Notes under the pieces: model-generated | Seen by the model: only the letters and a program-made list of their open reading frames with translations | Told to the model about the DNA's origin: nothing | The model's database searches: none | NCBI GenBank assembly: GCA_003001795.1 | Contig: PVNI01000015.1 | Location: 106,321 to 170,320, forward strand | Source of the DNA: Actinomadura viridilutea | Lineage (GTDB): Bacteria > Actinomycetota > Actinomycetes > Streptosporangiales > Streptosporangiaceae | DNA length: 64,000 bases | Direction: 5' to 3' | Translations under genes and position numbers: made by a program | Shown: piece after piece, positions 7,737 through 15,896 of the stretch | How the letters are laid out: each line of letters starts with the position of its first letter | How positions within the stretch are numbered: the first letter of the stretch is position 1

Positions 7737-10271
7737 TCACGAGGTGGTGAAGGTGAACTGGTCGATCTCGAACAGGTCTCCGGCGCCGCCCTTGAAGACG
7801 AGGTAGATCTTCCCCGCCTGCTTGGGCGCCTTGGCGACGGCGGCGGTCACGTCGGTGAAGGTGGAGCCGTCCCAGTCGGGTCCGCCGGCCACCTTCGCCG
7901 TGGCCAGCAGCCTCCCATCGGGCGCCCCGGCCCGCAGCTCGATCGTGCCGCCGGCGCCGCCGGCGGACACCCGCGCAGTGAACTCGGCGGCGTCGCCGAG
8001 CCAGTACGGCTCGAACATGATCCAGTCGCCGTTCTGGATGTCGCCGACCGTGGCGGCGCCGTGCGCGGCGGGCCGGTTCACCTGCGTCACGCCGGACTGC
8101 TCCTTGTAGTGCTCGGCCTGCCGGGTCCTGGGCTGGGTGATCACCAGGTCGGTCCCCCGCAGCGCCGGCACGCCCTCGGGGCCGCCGCCGTCGGTGTACT
8201 CGGCCGCCCACACACCGTAGGTGTTCTCGGTCGGGCCGTGGTCGCCGTCGCGCGGGGTCTGGACGGTGCCCGAGCAGCCGGTCGCTTCGGCGAGCCCGTG
8301 CTGGTGCGTGTTGTGCCCCAGCAGGTACGTCAGTTTGACCTTGCTGCAGTCGACGCGCTCGTCCGGGTCCTTCACGCGGATCCGGTACGGGACGCTGTCG
8401 CCGAAGTCGACCAGCTGGCCGTCCCGCGGCAGTTCCAGGGTGACCGTTGGCGCGGTGTTGCCGACCGTGACCACCAGGCTGTCGGTGGCGCTCTTGCCGC
8501 TCTCGTCAGTCACCGTGAGCGTAGGCGTGTACTGCCCGCGCTTCTTGTACTTGTGCGTGGGGTTCGGGGCGGTGGACGTAGTGCCGTCGCCGAAGTCCCA
8601 CTTGTAGGTCAGCTTCGTGCCTTCGGGGTCATGCGTGCCCTCGGAGGAGAAGCGCACCTTCAGTGGTCTTCCGCCGGAGGTGCGGTCGGCGCTGACGTTG
8701 ACCTCGGGACGGCGCCCGGTCGTCCCGATGTACTCGAAACGGAACAGCCCGGCGTGATCGTCCTGGGCGAAGTAGGACTCGGCGTAGGTCAGGACGTACA
8801 GCGCGCCGTCCGGGCCGAACTCCAGGTCCATGATCTTGTAGCCCAGCGGCCAGGGGAACGGCGACACGGTGCCGGGCGACCCGTCCTCGTTCACCTGGAC
8901 GGTCTTGATCCAGCGGCGTTCGAACTCGCCGATGAACGCCAGCCCGTCGTACTCCTCGGGGAACTTGATCTGGGACGGGGAGTCGGGGTCGTAGTGGTAG
9001 ACGGGCCCCATCATCGGGGACTCCGACTGCGAGCAGCCATCCGGCGGGTTCATGTCGGGGTTGTCGCAGCCGCTGTAGCGGATCCACGCGGGAACGGGCT
9101 TGGGCAGCTGCGTCAGCCCGGTGTTGTTCGGGGAGTCGTTCGTCGGCCCGTTCTGGCAGTCGAACTTGGGCCCGATCGTGCCGGTGGCGAAGTCGTAGTC
9201 GGCGTAGGTGTCGCCGGGGGTGTTGAGGCCCGTGCAGTACGGCCAGCCGTAGAAGCCCGGCCCGGTCACCCGGTTGAACTCGACCTGCCCCTTCGGTCCG
9301 CGCCTCGGGTCGGCGTCGTCGCCCCGGTCGGGCCCGTAGTCGCCGAGGTAGACGGCGCCGTTGCGGTGATCGACCGAGATCTTGAACGGGTTGCGGAAGC
9401 CCATCGCGTAGATCTCGGGACGGGTCTTGTCGGTGCCCGGCGGGAACATGTTCCCCTCCGGGATCGAGTAGGTGCCGTCCTCGTTGACCTTGATGCGCAG
9501 CAGCTTGCCGCGCAGGTCGTTGGTGTTGGCCGAGGTGCGCTGGGCGTCGAACGCGGGGTTGCGGTTGGGACGCTCGTCGATCGGCGTGTAGCTGTCGGAC
9601 TGGAACGGGTTGGTGTCGTCGCCGGTGGCCAGCAGCAGGTTGCCGTCGGCGTCGAACTCGATGTCGCCGCCGACGTGGCAGCACAGGCCGCGGTCGGTCG
9701 GCACCTGCAGGATCTTCTGCTCGCTGGCCATGTCGAGCTGGTTGGACTCGGTCAGCTTGAACCGGGAGAGCTGGTTGTAGCCCTTGAACGGTTCGAAGTC
9801 GGCGGGGTCGCCCGACTCCGGGGCGTCGCCGAGCGGGGTGTCCAGCCGCGGGGCGTAGTACAGGTACACCCACCGGTTCTCGGCGAAGTCGGGGTCGATC
9901 GCGACGCCCTGCAGGCCGTCCTCGTCATGGGTGTAGACGTTCAGCCGGCCCGCGACCGAGGTGCGGCCGTTGGCGTCGGTGATCCGCAGCATGCCGTCGC
10001 GCGACGTGTGCAGCACCGAGCCGTCGGGGAGGGGCTCGAAGGAGATCGGCTCGCCGACCTCGTCGGGCCCCTGCGCCAGCGTGTACGGGTAGAAGTGGTC
10101 GTCGGGCGCCGCCGCGGCCGGGGCCGCCCGCACGACCGGGGCGGCCAGCGCCGCGACCGTGGCGACGGCGGTCGCGATCGCGGTGACGACGCGGCGGCCG
10201 CGGCGGGAGCGGTCACGGGGGGTACGGGCGGAATCGGGGTGCGCAGGGCCTGGAGGGGTGGGTTTCTCCAT
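7737..10271 (-). CDS. Secreted PQQ-dependent sugar dehydrogenase with PKD and carbohydrate-binding domains
   Basis: The 844-residue product has a long basic N-terminus and a hydrophobic signal segment ending near A-P-A-A-A-A-P-D-D. Residues about 60-500 form a glucose/sorbosone dehydrogenase-like beta-propeller, with repeated strand motifs such as G-L-Q-G-V-A-I-D-P-D-F, G-D-D-T-N-P-F and G-F-R-N-P-F-K-I. A PKD domain follows (Y-K-W-D-F-G-D-G-T, about 570-650), then a linker and a C-terminal CBM6-like domain (R-Q-A-E-H-Y, about 725-844). Such enzymes oxidise sugars outside the cell and pass electrons to the respiratory chain. The ATG at 10271 is preceded by GAGGAGGAAGAAGG. The unbroken frame continues 459 codons further upstream into the next gene and is not part of this protein. 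Confidence 0.9.
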   Translation of the reverse strand: MEKPTPPGPAHPDSARTPRDRSRRGRRVVTAIATAVATVAALAAPVVRAAPAAAAPDDHFYPYTLAQGPDEVGEPISFEPLPDGSVLHTSRDGMLRITDANGRTSVAGRLNVYTHDEDGLQGVAIDPDFAENRWVYLYYAPRLDTPLGDAPESGDPADFEPFKGYNQLSRFKLTESNQLDMASEQKILQVPTDRGLCCHVGGDIEFDADGNLLLATGDDTNPFQSDSYTPIDERPNRNPAFDAQRTSANTNDLRGKLLRIKVNEDGTYSIPEGNMFPPGTDKTRPEIYAMGFRNPFKISVDHRNGAVYLGDYGPDRGDDADPRRGPKGQVEFNRVTGPGFYGWPYCTGLNTPGDTYADYDFATGTIGPKFDCQNGPTNDSPNNTGLTQLPKPVPAWIRYSGCDNPDMNPPDGCSQSESPMMGPVYHYDPDSPSQIKFPEEYDGLAFIGEFERRWIKTVQVNEDGSPGTVSPFPWPLGYKIMDLEFGPDGALYVLTYAESYFAQDDHAGLFRFEYIGTTGRRPEVNVSADRTSGGRPLKVRFSSEGTHDPEGTKLTYKWDFGDGTTSTAPNPTHKYKKRGQYTPTLTVTDESGKSATDSLVVTVGNTAPTVTLELPRDGQLVDFGDSVPYRIRVKDPDERVDCSKVKLTYLLGHNTHQHGLAEATGCSGTVQTPRDGDHGPTENTYGVWAAEYTDGGGPEGVPALRGTDLVITQPRTRQAEHYKEQSGVTQVNRPAAHGAATVGDIQNGDWIMFEPYWLGDAAEFTARVSAGGAGGTIELRAGAPDGRLLATAKVAGGPDWDGSTFTDVTAAVAKAPKQAGKIYLVFKGGAGDLFEIDQFTFTTS

Positions 10272-10374
10272 GCCTTCTTCCTCCTCGCCGGGGAGAGCGA
10301 ACGGATCCGCTGAACTGCGGTCTCGGGTGGCGTCCTCCTCTCGGTGGTCCCGGAAGCCGAAGAAGCGGTCCGGG

Positions 10375-10419
10375 GCGCGGGCGGGCTTGCCCGGGGGGCG
10401 ATCCGGGGCCCGCCCGCGC
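10375..10419. terminator. 12-bp perfect stem-loop between Gfo/Idh/MocA and sugar dehydrogenase genes
   Basis: GCGCGGGCGGGC (10375-10386) pairs perfectly with GCCCGCCCGCGC (10408-10419) around a 21-base loop. It lies in the 251-bp gap between two same-strand genes. It could terminate or stabilise the mRNA after the importer/oxidoreductase genes, separating expression of the secreted dehydrogenase. No T-tract follows. No other feature is visible in this gap beyond the dehydrogenase ribosome binding site. Confidence 0.6.
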
Positions 10420-10522
10420 GTGCGCAGTACGTGCGGAATCTCGGGGGAGGAGGCCGGCCATGGGGTCATGCGCCGGCCCGGGCATGTGTCCGCAGACCGC
10501 CGCGCGGGCAGGTCGTGCCCGG

Positions 10523-11725
10523 CTACGCGGTCGGCTGAGGGTCTTCGATGGGGGTCCAGCCGCTGCCGGAGGCTGCGCTGCGCGCGACCGCGTCCAGCAC
10601 CCGCTGGACCTGCAGCCCGTCCTCGAAGGAGGGCTCCGGGTCGGTGCCGTCGGCGATCGCGGTGAGCAGGTCGGCGACCTGGTGGGTGAAGGTGTGCTCG
10701 TATCCGAGCCCGTGCCCGGGGGGCCACCAGGCGCCCGCGTACGGGTGCTCGGGCTCGGTGACCAGGATCCGGCGGAACCCGGCGGTGGCGGTCTCGCCGG
10801 TCCCGTCGTAGAACCACAGCTCGTTCATCGCCTCGAAGTCGAACGCCAGGCTGCCCGCCGAGCCGTTGATCTCGATCCGCAGCGCGTTCTTGCGTCCGTT
10901 GGCGAAGCGGGTCGCCTCGAAGGAGGCCAGCGCTCCCCCGGCGGTGCGGCCGATGAACAGCGCCGCGTCGTCGACGGTCACCGGGCCGCGCGCGGCGCCG
11001 CCCTCCGCCGTGGCGTCCAGGCCCGCCGCGTCGGCCGCCAGCGGACGCTCCTTGACGAACGTCTCGGTGATCGCGGTGACGCCGACGAGCCGGTCTCCGG
11101 TGATGAACTGCGCGGTGTCGATGATGTGCGCGCCGATGTCGCCGAGGGCGCCGGACCCGGCCTTCTGCGCGTCCAGCCGCCACACCAGCGGGAACTCGGG
11201 GTCGACGATCCAGTCCTGCAGGTACTGGGCGCGGATGTGGTGGATGCGGCCGAGGCGGCCCTCCGCCACCAGCCGCCGCGCGAGCGCGACGGCCGGGACC
11301 CTGCGGTAGTTGAAGCCGACCATGGCGCGCACGCCGCGGGCGCGGGCGGCCCGGGCCGCCGCGACCATCGTCTCGGCCTCGGCGACGCTGTTGGCGAGCG
11401 GCTTCTCGCACAGGACGTGCTTGCCCGCCTCCAATGCCGCCACCGCGATCTCGGCGTGGGAGTCGCCCGGGGTGCAGATGTCGACGAGCTGGACGTCGTC
11501 GCGGCGCAGCAGTTCCTTCCAGTCGGTCTCCACCGCCGCCCAACCCAGCGCGGCCGCCGCCGCGGCGGCCCGTTCCCGGGACCGGCCGGCCAGCGCCGCC
11601 ATCACGGGCGTGTACGGCGGGTCGAAGAACGCCGCGACGCTGCGCCACGCCTGCGAGTGGGCGCGGCCCATGAAGGCGTGGCCCACCAGTCCGACGCCGA
11701 GGGTGGGCTTGCGGTCTCCAGTCAT
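10523..11725 (-). CDS. Gfo/Idh/MocA-family NAD(P)-dependent oxidoreductase
   Basis: The 400-residue protein has an N-terminal Rossmann fold (G-V-G-L-V-G-H-A-F-M-G-R-A-H near residues 9-22), the E-K-P-L-A-N-S motif near 95-101, and the larger C-terminal dimerisation/substrate domain. Family members oxidise or epimerise sugars, inositols and their derivatives. The ATG at 11725 is preferred because AGGGGGAAC lies seven bases upstream; a TTG six codons earlier has none. Only 47 bp separate it from the binding-protein gene upstream, so it is probably cotranscribed with the importer and acts on the imported sugar or cyclitol. Confidence 0.92.
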   Translation of the reverse strand: MTGDRKPTLGVGLVGHAFMGRAHSQAWRSVAAFFDPPYTPVMAALAGRSRERAAAAAAALGWAAVETDWKELLRRDDVQLVDICTPGDSHAEIAVAALEAGKHVLCEKPLANSVAEAETMVAAARAARARGVRAMVGFNYRRVPAVALARRLVAEGRLGRIHHIRAQYLQDWIVDPEFPLVWRLDAQKAGSGALGDIGAHIIDTAQFITGDRLVGVTAITETFVKERPLAADAAGLDATAEGGAARGPVTVDDAALFIGRTAGGALASFEATRFANGRKNALRIEINGSAGSLAFDFEAMNELWFYDGTGETATAGFRRILVTEPEHPYAGAWWPPGHGLGYEHTFTHQVADLLTAIADGTDPEPSFEDGLQVQRVLDAVARSAASGSGWTPIEDPQPTA

Positions 11726-11772
11726 CTGTGTTCCCCCTGTCAAGGCACTGCGGGGCGGGGCCTGCCCGCCGG

Positions 11773-12834
11773 TCAGGACTCGAAGCCGAGCGGCAGGTAC
11801 TGGTCGACGTTCTCCCTGGTGATCGTCTCGGAGGCCAGCGTGATCGACTGCGGCACCTGCCGTTCCACCAGGTCGGCCATGCCCTTCCCCTGCGCGATCA
11901 GCCGGGCGATGCGGATCGCGGAGGAGGCCATGGTCGGGCTGTAGGTGACGGTGGCCTCCAGCACCCCGCCGTTCTTGATCTCACGCATGGCGTTGGCCGA
12001 GCCCGCGCCGCCGACCATGAAGAACTCGTCGCGGTTCGCCTGCTTGATGGCGGCGAGCACGCCCACGCCCTGGTCGTCGTCGTGGTTCCAGATCGCGTCG
12101 ATCTTCTTGTGCGCCTGCAGCAGGTTGCTGGCGACCTGGTTGCCGGTCTCCACGGTGAACTTCGCGTCCTGCTTGGCGGTCACCGTGAAGCCGTAGGTCT
12201 TCAGCGCGTCGGCGAAGCCCTTGCTGCGCTCCTGGGTGAGCGGCAGCGTGGCGATGCCCTGGATCTCCAGGATCACCGGATCGGTCACGCCCTTGGACTT
12301 GAGCTTCGAACCGATGTAGTGCCCCGCGGCCACGCCCATGCCGTAGTTGTCGCCGCCGATCCAGGTGCGGTACGAGAGCTTGTCGGGGAAGACCCGGTCC
12401 AGGTTGACGACGGGGATGCCGGCGTCCATGGCCTTGCGGGCGACCTGGTTGAGCTGCTCGCCGTCGTTGGGGAGGATCACCAGCACGTCGACCTTGCGGG
12501 AGATCAGCGACTCGACCGCCGAGATCTGCTGGTTGATGTCGTTGGTGGGCTCCACGGCCTGGAAGTCGACGTCGGAGTACTGCTTGGCCTGCGCCTCGGC
12601 GTTCTTGGCGATGGCGGCGATCCAGCCGTGGTCGGCCTGCGGCGCGGAGAAGCCGATGGTGACCCGCTTGCCCGGCTTGTCGTTGTCGCCCCCGGAGGCC
12701 ACGTTCTGCTGGCCCGAGGACCCCTTGTCGTCGCCGGGATCGTTGCTGGTGCACGCGGCGGCGAGGGCGCCGGCGCCGACCACCGCGCCGCCGAAGAGGA
12801 ATCCCCTGCGGTTGAGGCGGCTGCTGTCTGCCAT
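11773..12834 (-). CDS. Sugar ABC transporter substrate-binding lipoprotein
   Basis: This 353-residue protein begins with a combined Tat and lipoprotein signal: L-N-R-R-G-F-L-F-G-G then A-L-A-A-A-C, so the mature protein is lipidated on Cys near residue 28. The remainder is a periplasmic-binding-protein type 1 fold of the ribose/xylose/inositol class: V-T-I-G-F-S, D-V-L-V-I-L-P-N-D-G-E, G-I-P-V-V-N-L-D-R, and W-N-H-D-D-D-Q-G. The ATG at 12834 has AGGAG eight bases upstream. It is followed by a Gfo/Idh/MocA enzyme and preceded by permease and ATPase genes, a standard importer set. Confidence 0.93.
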   Translation of the reverse strand: MADSSRLNRRGFLFGGAVVGAGALAAACTSNDPGDDKGSSGQQNVASGGDNDKPGKRVTIGFSAPQADHGWIAAIAKNAEAQAKQYSDVDFQAVEPTNDINQQISAVESLISRKVDVLVILPNDGEQLNQVARKAMDAGIPVVNLDRVFPDKLSYRTWIGGDNYGMGVAAGHYIGSKLKSKGVTDPVILEIQGIATLPLTQERSKGFADALKTYGFTVTAKQDAKFTVETGNQVASNLLQAHKKIDAIWNHDDDQGVGVLAAIKQANRDEFFMVGGAGSANAMREIKNGGVLEATVTYSPTMASSAIRIARLIAQGKGMADLVERQVPQSITLASETITRENVDQYLPLGFES

Positions 12835-12922
12835 TGTCGCTCCTGGTTTGCGGGGAGGTTCGGGATGGGATGAGGGCACGCCCGGGGTGCGGACGGGTGC
12901 GTCGCCGGGTGCGGCGCGGGCG

Positions 12923-14107
12923 CTAGGTGCGCGCTTCGAGGCCGCGGCGCTGCAGCAGCACGGCGGCGACGATGATCGCGCCCTTGGCGATGAGCTGGTC
13001 GCTGGTGTCCAGCCCGTTGAGGATGAACAGGTTCGTGATGACCGTGAAGACGAGCAGGCCCAGGATCGACCCGACCAGCGTGCCGCGGCCGCCGGTCAGC
13101 AGGGTGCCGCCGATGATGACCGCGGCGATGGCGTCCAGCTCGTACAGGTCGCCGTGGGTGCTGGAGCCGGTGGTGGTGCGGGCCATGATGATGATCGCGG
13201 CGATGCCGCAGCACAGCCCGGACAGCGCGTACAGCAGCAGGGTGTGCCGTTTGACGTCGATGCCCGCGAGCCGGGCCGCCTCGGGGTTGCCGCCGACGGC
13301 GAAGGTGCGGCGGCCGAAGGTGGTGCGGTTGAGCAGCACCCACCCGGCGACGGCCACCGCCGCGAAGATGAACACCACCAGCGGCAGGCCGAGCACCCGC
13401 GTGGTGGACAGCGCCTCGATCGCGTCGTTCTCCGGCCGCACCAGCTGGGTCTTGCGGTCCGAGATCCGCTGGGCCAGGCCGCGCGCGGCGACCAGCATGG
13501 CCAGCGTGGCGATGAACGGGACCATCCTGCCGTAGGCGATCAGCAGTCCGTTGACCAGCCCGGCGCCGGTGCCGACGAGGATCGCGCACATCGCCATCAC
13601 CCCCGGTCCGTAGGACTGGGTGGCCACCGTCGTCGCCCACACCGACGCCAGCGCCATCACCGCGCCGACCGACAGGTCGATGCCCCCGCCGATGATCACG
13701 AAGGTCATGCCGACGGTGATGACGCCGATGGTGGCGGCCAGCGACAGGATGCTGACCAGGTTGTCGGAGGTGGCGAAGTTGTCCGGCTTGGTGATCAGGC
13801 CGATCAGCGCCAGCAGCACCAGCGCGGCGACCAGCCCGATGTGCCTGCTCTCGGCCACCCGGGCCAGGCCGGCCGGCAGCGGCGGCCGGCCCTTCGCGCG
13901 CGGGACGCCGGTCCTCGCCGCGGCCGCCTCCACCCGCGCCTGCTCGTCGGACGGCGGCCGGTCGTCCGCCGTCGCGTCGATCGCCGCCGTGTCGGCCATC
14001 GTGTCGGCCGCCGTGTCGGCCACTGTGTCGGCCGTCGTGTCGGCCGTCGTATCTGCCGCCGTGGCGTCCGCCGGACGGGCGCCGCCGGGTCCCTTCGGCT
14101 CGGTCAT
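12923..14107 (-). CDS. Sugar ABC transporter permease with a repetitive N-terminal extension
   Basis: The 394-residue product is a ribose/xylose-type permease (BPD_transp_2 family) with about eight to ten membrane segments from residue 90 on, including G-G-G-I-D-L-S-V-G-A-V-M-A and the C-terminal G-G-T-L-L-T-G-G-R-G-T-L. Before the first membrane helix lie about 80 polar residues, of which about 18-50 are a degenerate T-A-D-T repeat encoded by a 12-bp DNA repeat. Such a tail is not usual for the family and would be cytoplasmic and disordered. The start codon overlaps the stop of the ATPase gene by 4 bp (ATGA), so the two are translationally coupled. Confidence 0.93.
   Translation of the reverse strand: MTEPKGPGGARPADATAADTTADTTADTVADTAADTMADTAAIDATADDRPPSDEQARVEAAAARTGVPRAKGRPPLPAGLARVAESRHIGLVAALVLLALIGLITKPDNFATSDNLVSILSLAATIGVITVGMTFVIIGGGIDLSVGAVMALASVWATTVATQSYGPGVMAMCAILVGTGAGLVNGLLIAYGRMVPFIATLAMLVAARGLAQRISDRKTQLVRPENDAIEALSTTRVLGLPLVVFIFAAVAVAGWVLLNRTTFGRRTFAVGGNPEAARLAGIDVKRHTLLLYALSGLCCGIAAIIIMARTTTGSSTHGDLYELDAIAAVIIGGTLLTGGRGTLVGSILGLLVFTVITNLFILNGLDTSDQLIAKGAIIVAAVLLQRRGLEART
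13989..14072. repeat. 12-bp in-frame tandem repeat encoding the permease N-terminal T-A-D-T repeats
   Basis: Seven degenerate 12-bp units (13989-14072) start with GTGTCGGCC or a close variant. Because 12 is a multiple of three, the array adds four residues per copy to the permease without a frameshift. Copies four and five are identical. Confidence 0.85.
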
Positions 14108-15642
14108 GGCGTCCCCACCGCGCCCATGGCGCTCCCTTCCATGATCATGTTCAGTACGGACTCCTCGTCCAGCTCGGCGCCGGGGGCCTCGTGGATGATC
14201 CGGCCCTCCCGCAGCACCAGCACCCGGTCGGCCAGGCCCAGCACCTCCGGCACCTCGCTGGACACCAGCAGGACGGCGATGCCCTCGTCGGCGAGCCGCC
14301 TGATCACCCCGTACAGCTCGGCGCGGGCGCCGACGTCGACGCCGCGGGTGGGCTCGTCGAGCAGCAGCAGGCGGCGGCCGTCCAGCAGCCAGCGGGCCAG
14401 GACGACCTTCTGCTGGTTGCCGCCCGACAGCGTGCGGACCTCGCGCCGGGGGTCGCGCGGGCGCACGTCCAGGGCCTCCAGCTGCCGCTCGACCTCGGCG
14501 AGCTCGCGCCGCCGGTCCAGCCAGCCCAGCGAGGAGAAGCGGCGCAGCCCGGCCAGGCTGACGTTGCGCGCCACCGACTCCTCCAGCAGCAGCGCCTGCG
14601 CCTTGCGCTCCTCGGGCGCCAGCCCCATGCCGAGCCGGACGGCGGCGGTGGTGCTCGCCCCCTTCACCGGACGCCCGTCCAGCAGCACCCGGCCCGCGGC
14701 GGGGCGGCGCGCGCCGTAGACGGCCTCGAGGATCTCCGAGCGGCCCGACCCGACCAGCCCGGCCAGGCCGACGATCTCGCCCGCGCGCACGCTGAAGGAC
14801 ACGTCGTGGAAGTGCCCGGGGAGCGTCAGGCCCTCGACGCGCAGCACCTCGGGCGCGTCCTCGCGCGGCGGGCGGCGCTCGGGGAAGACGTACTCGACGG
14901 TGCGGCCGGTCATCAGCGTCACGATCCGCGAGGTGGGGGTGCGGTCGGCGGGCAGGCCGACGGCGACGGTGCGCCCGTCCTTGAGCACGGTGACCCGGTC
15001 GCCGATCTCGCGGATCTCCTCCAGCCGGTGGGAGATGTAGATGACGGCGACGCCGGCGGCGGTCAGCTCCCGGATGATGCGGAACAGGTTGGCGACCTCG
15101 TCGTGGGCGAGCGCGGCCGACGGCTCGTCCATGATGATCAGCCGGGCGTCGTGGGAGAGCGCCCGCGCCATGCTGACCACCTGCCGGCCCGCGGCGGGCA
15201 GCCGCCCCACCTCGGCGGTGGGCGGGATCTCGCCGTGGCCGAGCCGCTCCAGCAGGCGCCGCGCGGCACGGTTCATCTGGCCGCGCCGGGTGAAGCCGAA
15301 CCGGGCCGCCTCGTGCCCCAGGAAGATGTTGTCGGCCACCGACAGCCCGTCCACCAGGTCGAGCTCCTGGTAGATCGTCGCGATGCCGAGCCGCATCGCG
15401 TCGGTCGGCCCGGCCAGCCGCACCGGGCGCCCGTCGAAGCGGATCTCGCCGGCGTCCGGCTGGTGCGCCCCCGCCAGCACCTTGATCAGCGTGGACTTGC
15501 CCGCGCCGTTCTGCCCCAGCAGGCAGTGCACCTCGCCCGCGCGCACCGTCAGGTCGACACCGTCGAGCGCCCGCACGCCGGGGAACTCCTTGACGATGCC
15601 GCTCATGACGAGCAGGGGGCCGCCGTTCGCGGTGGTCTCCAT
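14104..15642 (-). CDS. Sugar ABC transporter ATP-binding protein (two ATPase domains)
   Basis: The 512-residue protein has two tandem ABC ATPase domains, as usual for ribose/xylose importers. Domain one carries Walker A G-Q-N-G-A-G-K-S-T near 41-49 and Walker B L-I-I-M-D-E-P-S near 165. Domain two has a divergent Walker A (G-L-V-G-S-G-R-S) near 293, a signature L-S-G-G-N-Q-Q-K near 395 and Walker B L-L-L-L-D-E-P-T-R-G-V-D. The non-canonical second site is normal for this family. The ATG at 15642 has AAGGAG upstream; the frame continues far beyond into the next gene but without homology. It would power the permease 14107-12923. Confidence 0.94.
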   Translation of the reverse strand: METTANGGPLLVMSGIVKEFPGVRALDGVDLTVRAGEVHCLLGQNGAGKSTLIKVLAGAHQPDAGEIRFDGRPVRLAGPTDAMRLGIATIYQELDLVDGLSVADNIFLGHEAARFGFTRRGQMNRAARRLLERLGHGEIPPTAEVGRLPAAGRQVVSMARALSHDARLIIMDEPSAALAHDEVANLFRIIRELTAAGVAVIYISHRLEEIREIGDRVTVLKDGRTVAVGLPADRTPTSRIVTLMTGRTVEYVFPERRPPREDAPEVLRVEGLTLPGHFHDVSFSVRAGEIVGLAGLVGSGRSEILEAVYGARRPAAGRVLLDGRPVKGASTTAAVRLGMGLAPEERKAQALLLEESVARNVSLAGLRRFSSLGWLDRRRELAEVERQLEALDVRPRDPRREVRTLSGGNQQKVVLARWLLDGRRLLLLDEPTRGVDVGARAELYGVIRRLADEGIAVLLVSSEVPEVLGLADRVLVLREGRIIHEAPGAELDEESVLNMIMEGSAMGAVGTP

Positions 15643-15737
15643 GCGCGCCGCTCCTTCCGGGGGCTGGGCTGGGGGCCTGGCGCGAAGGTACCCACTTTTG
15701 ATGTCTTTGAGAAGACCTTTGCTCGAGGTGCGTTCAG

Positions 15738-15753
15738 CTTTCGACGTTGAAAG
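15738..15753. promoter_or_regulatory. Candidate operator before the sugar importer operon
   Basis: CTTTC-GACGTT-GAAAG is a perfect inverted repeat with 5-bp arms, about 95 bases upstream of the ATPase start in the AT-richer part (15690-15775) of the 254-bp gap after the ROK gene. A further CTTTC occurs at 15770-15774. Its placement fits a binding site for the ROK repressor encoded directly upstream; the link is inferred from position only. Confidence 0.4.
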
Positions 15754-15896
15754 GACAAACTTTCGCGCGCGCTCGCCGCGTGACGCATGGCGAGGAGACC
15801 AGCCGGGGCGCGCCGCCGCCGCGGCCGGCCCCGACGGGCGGCCGACCGCGGCGGCCGGCAGGCGGGAAGGGGAGGGGCGGGACGCGTTCGCGCCGG

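Noticed and set aside
6723..10313. A 1196-codon open frame on the plus strand opposite the sugar dehydrogenase and TIM-barrel genes
   Set aside because: It is an antisense artefact of high GC content. Its translation is Val/Gly/Arg-rich low complexity with no family features, whereas the minus strand encodes recognised proteins.
10272..11648. N-terminal extension of the sugar dehydrogenase frame to a total of 1303 codons
   Set aside because: The extension lies antiparallel-frame inside the Gfo/Idh/MocA gene, is Arg/Gly-rich and comes before a good ribosome binding site and signal peptide at 10271.
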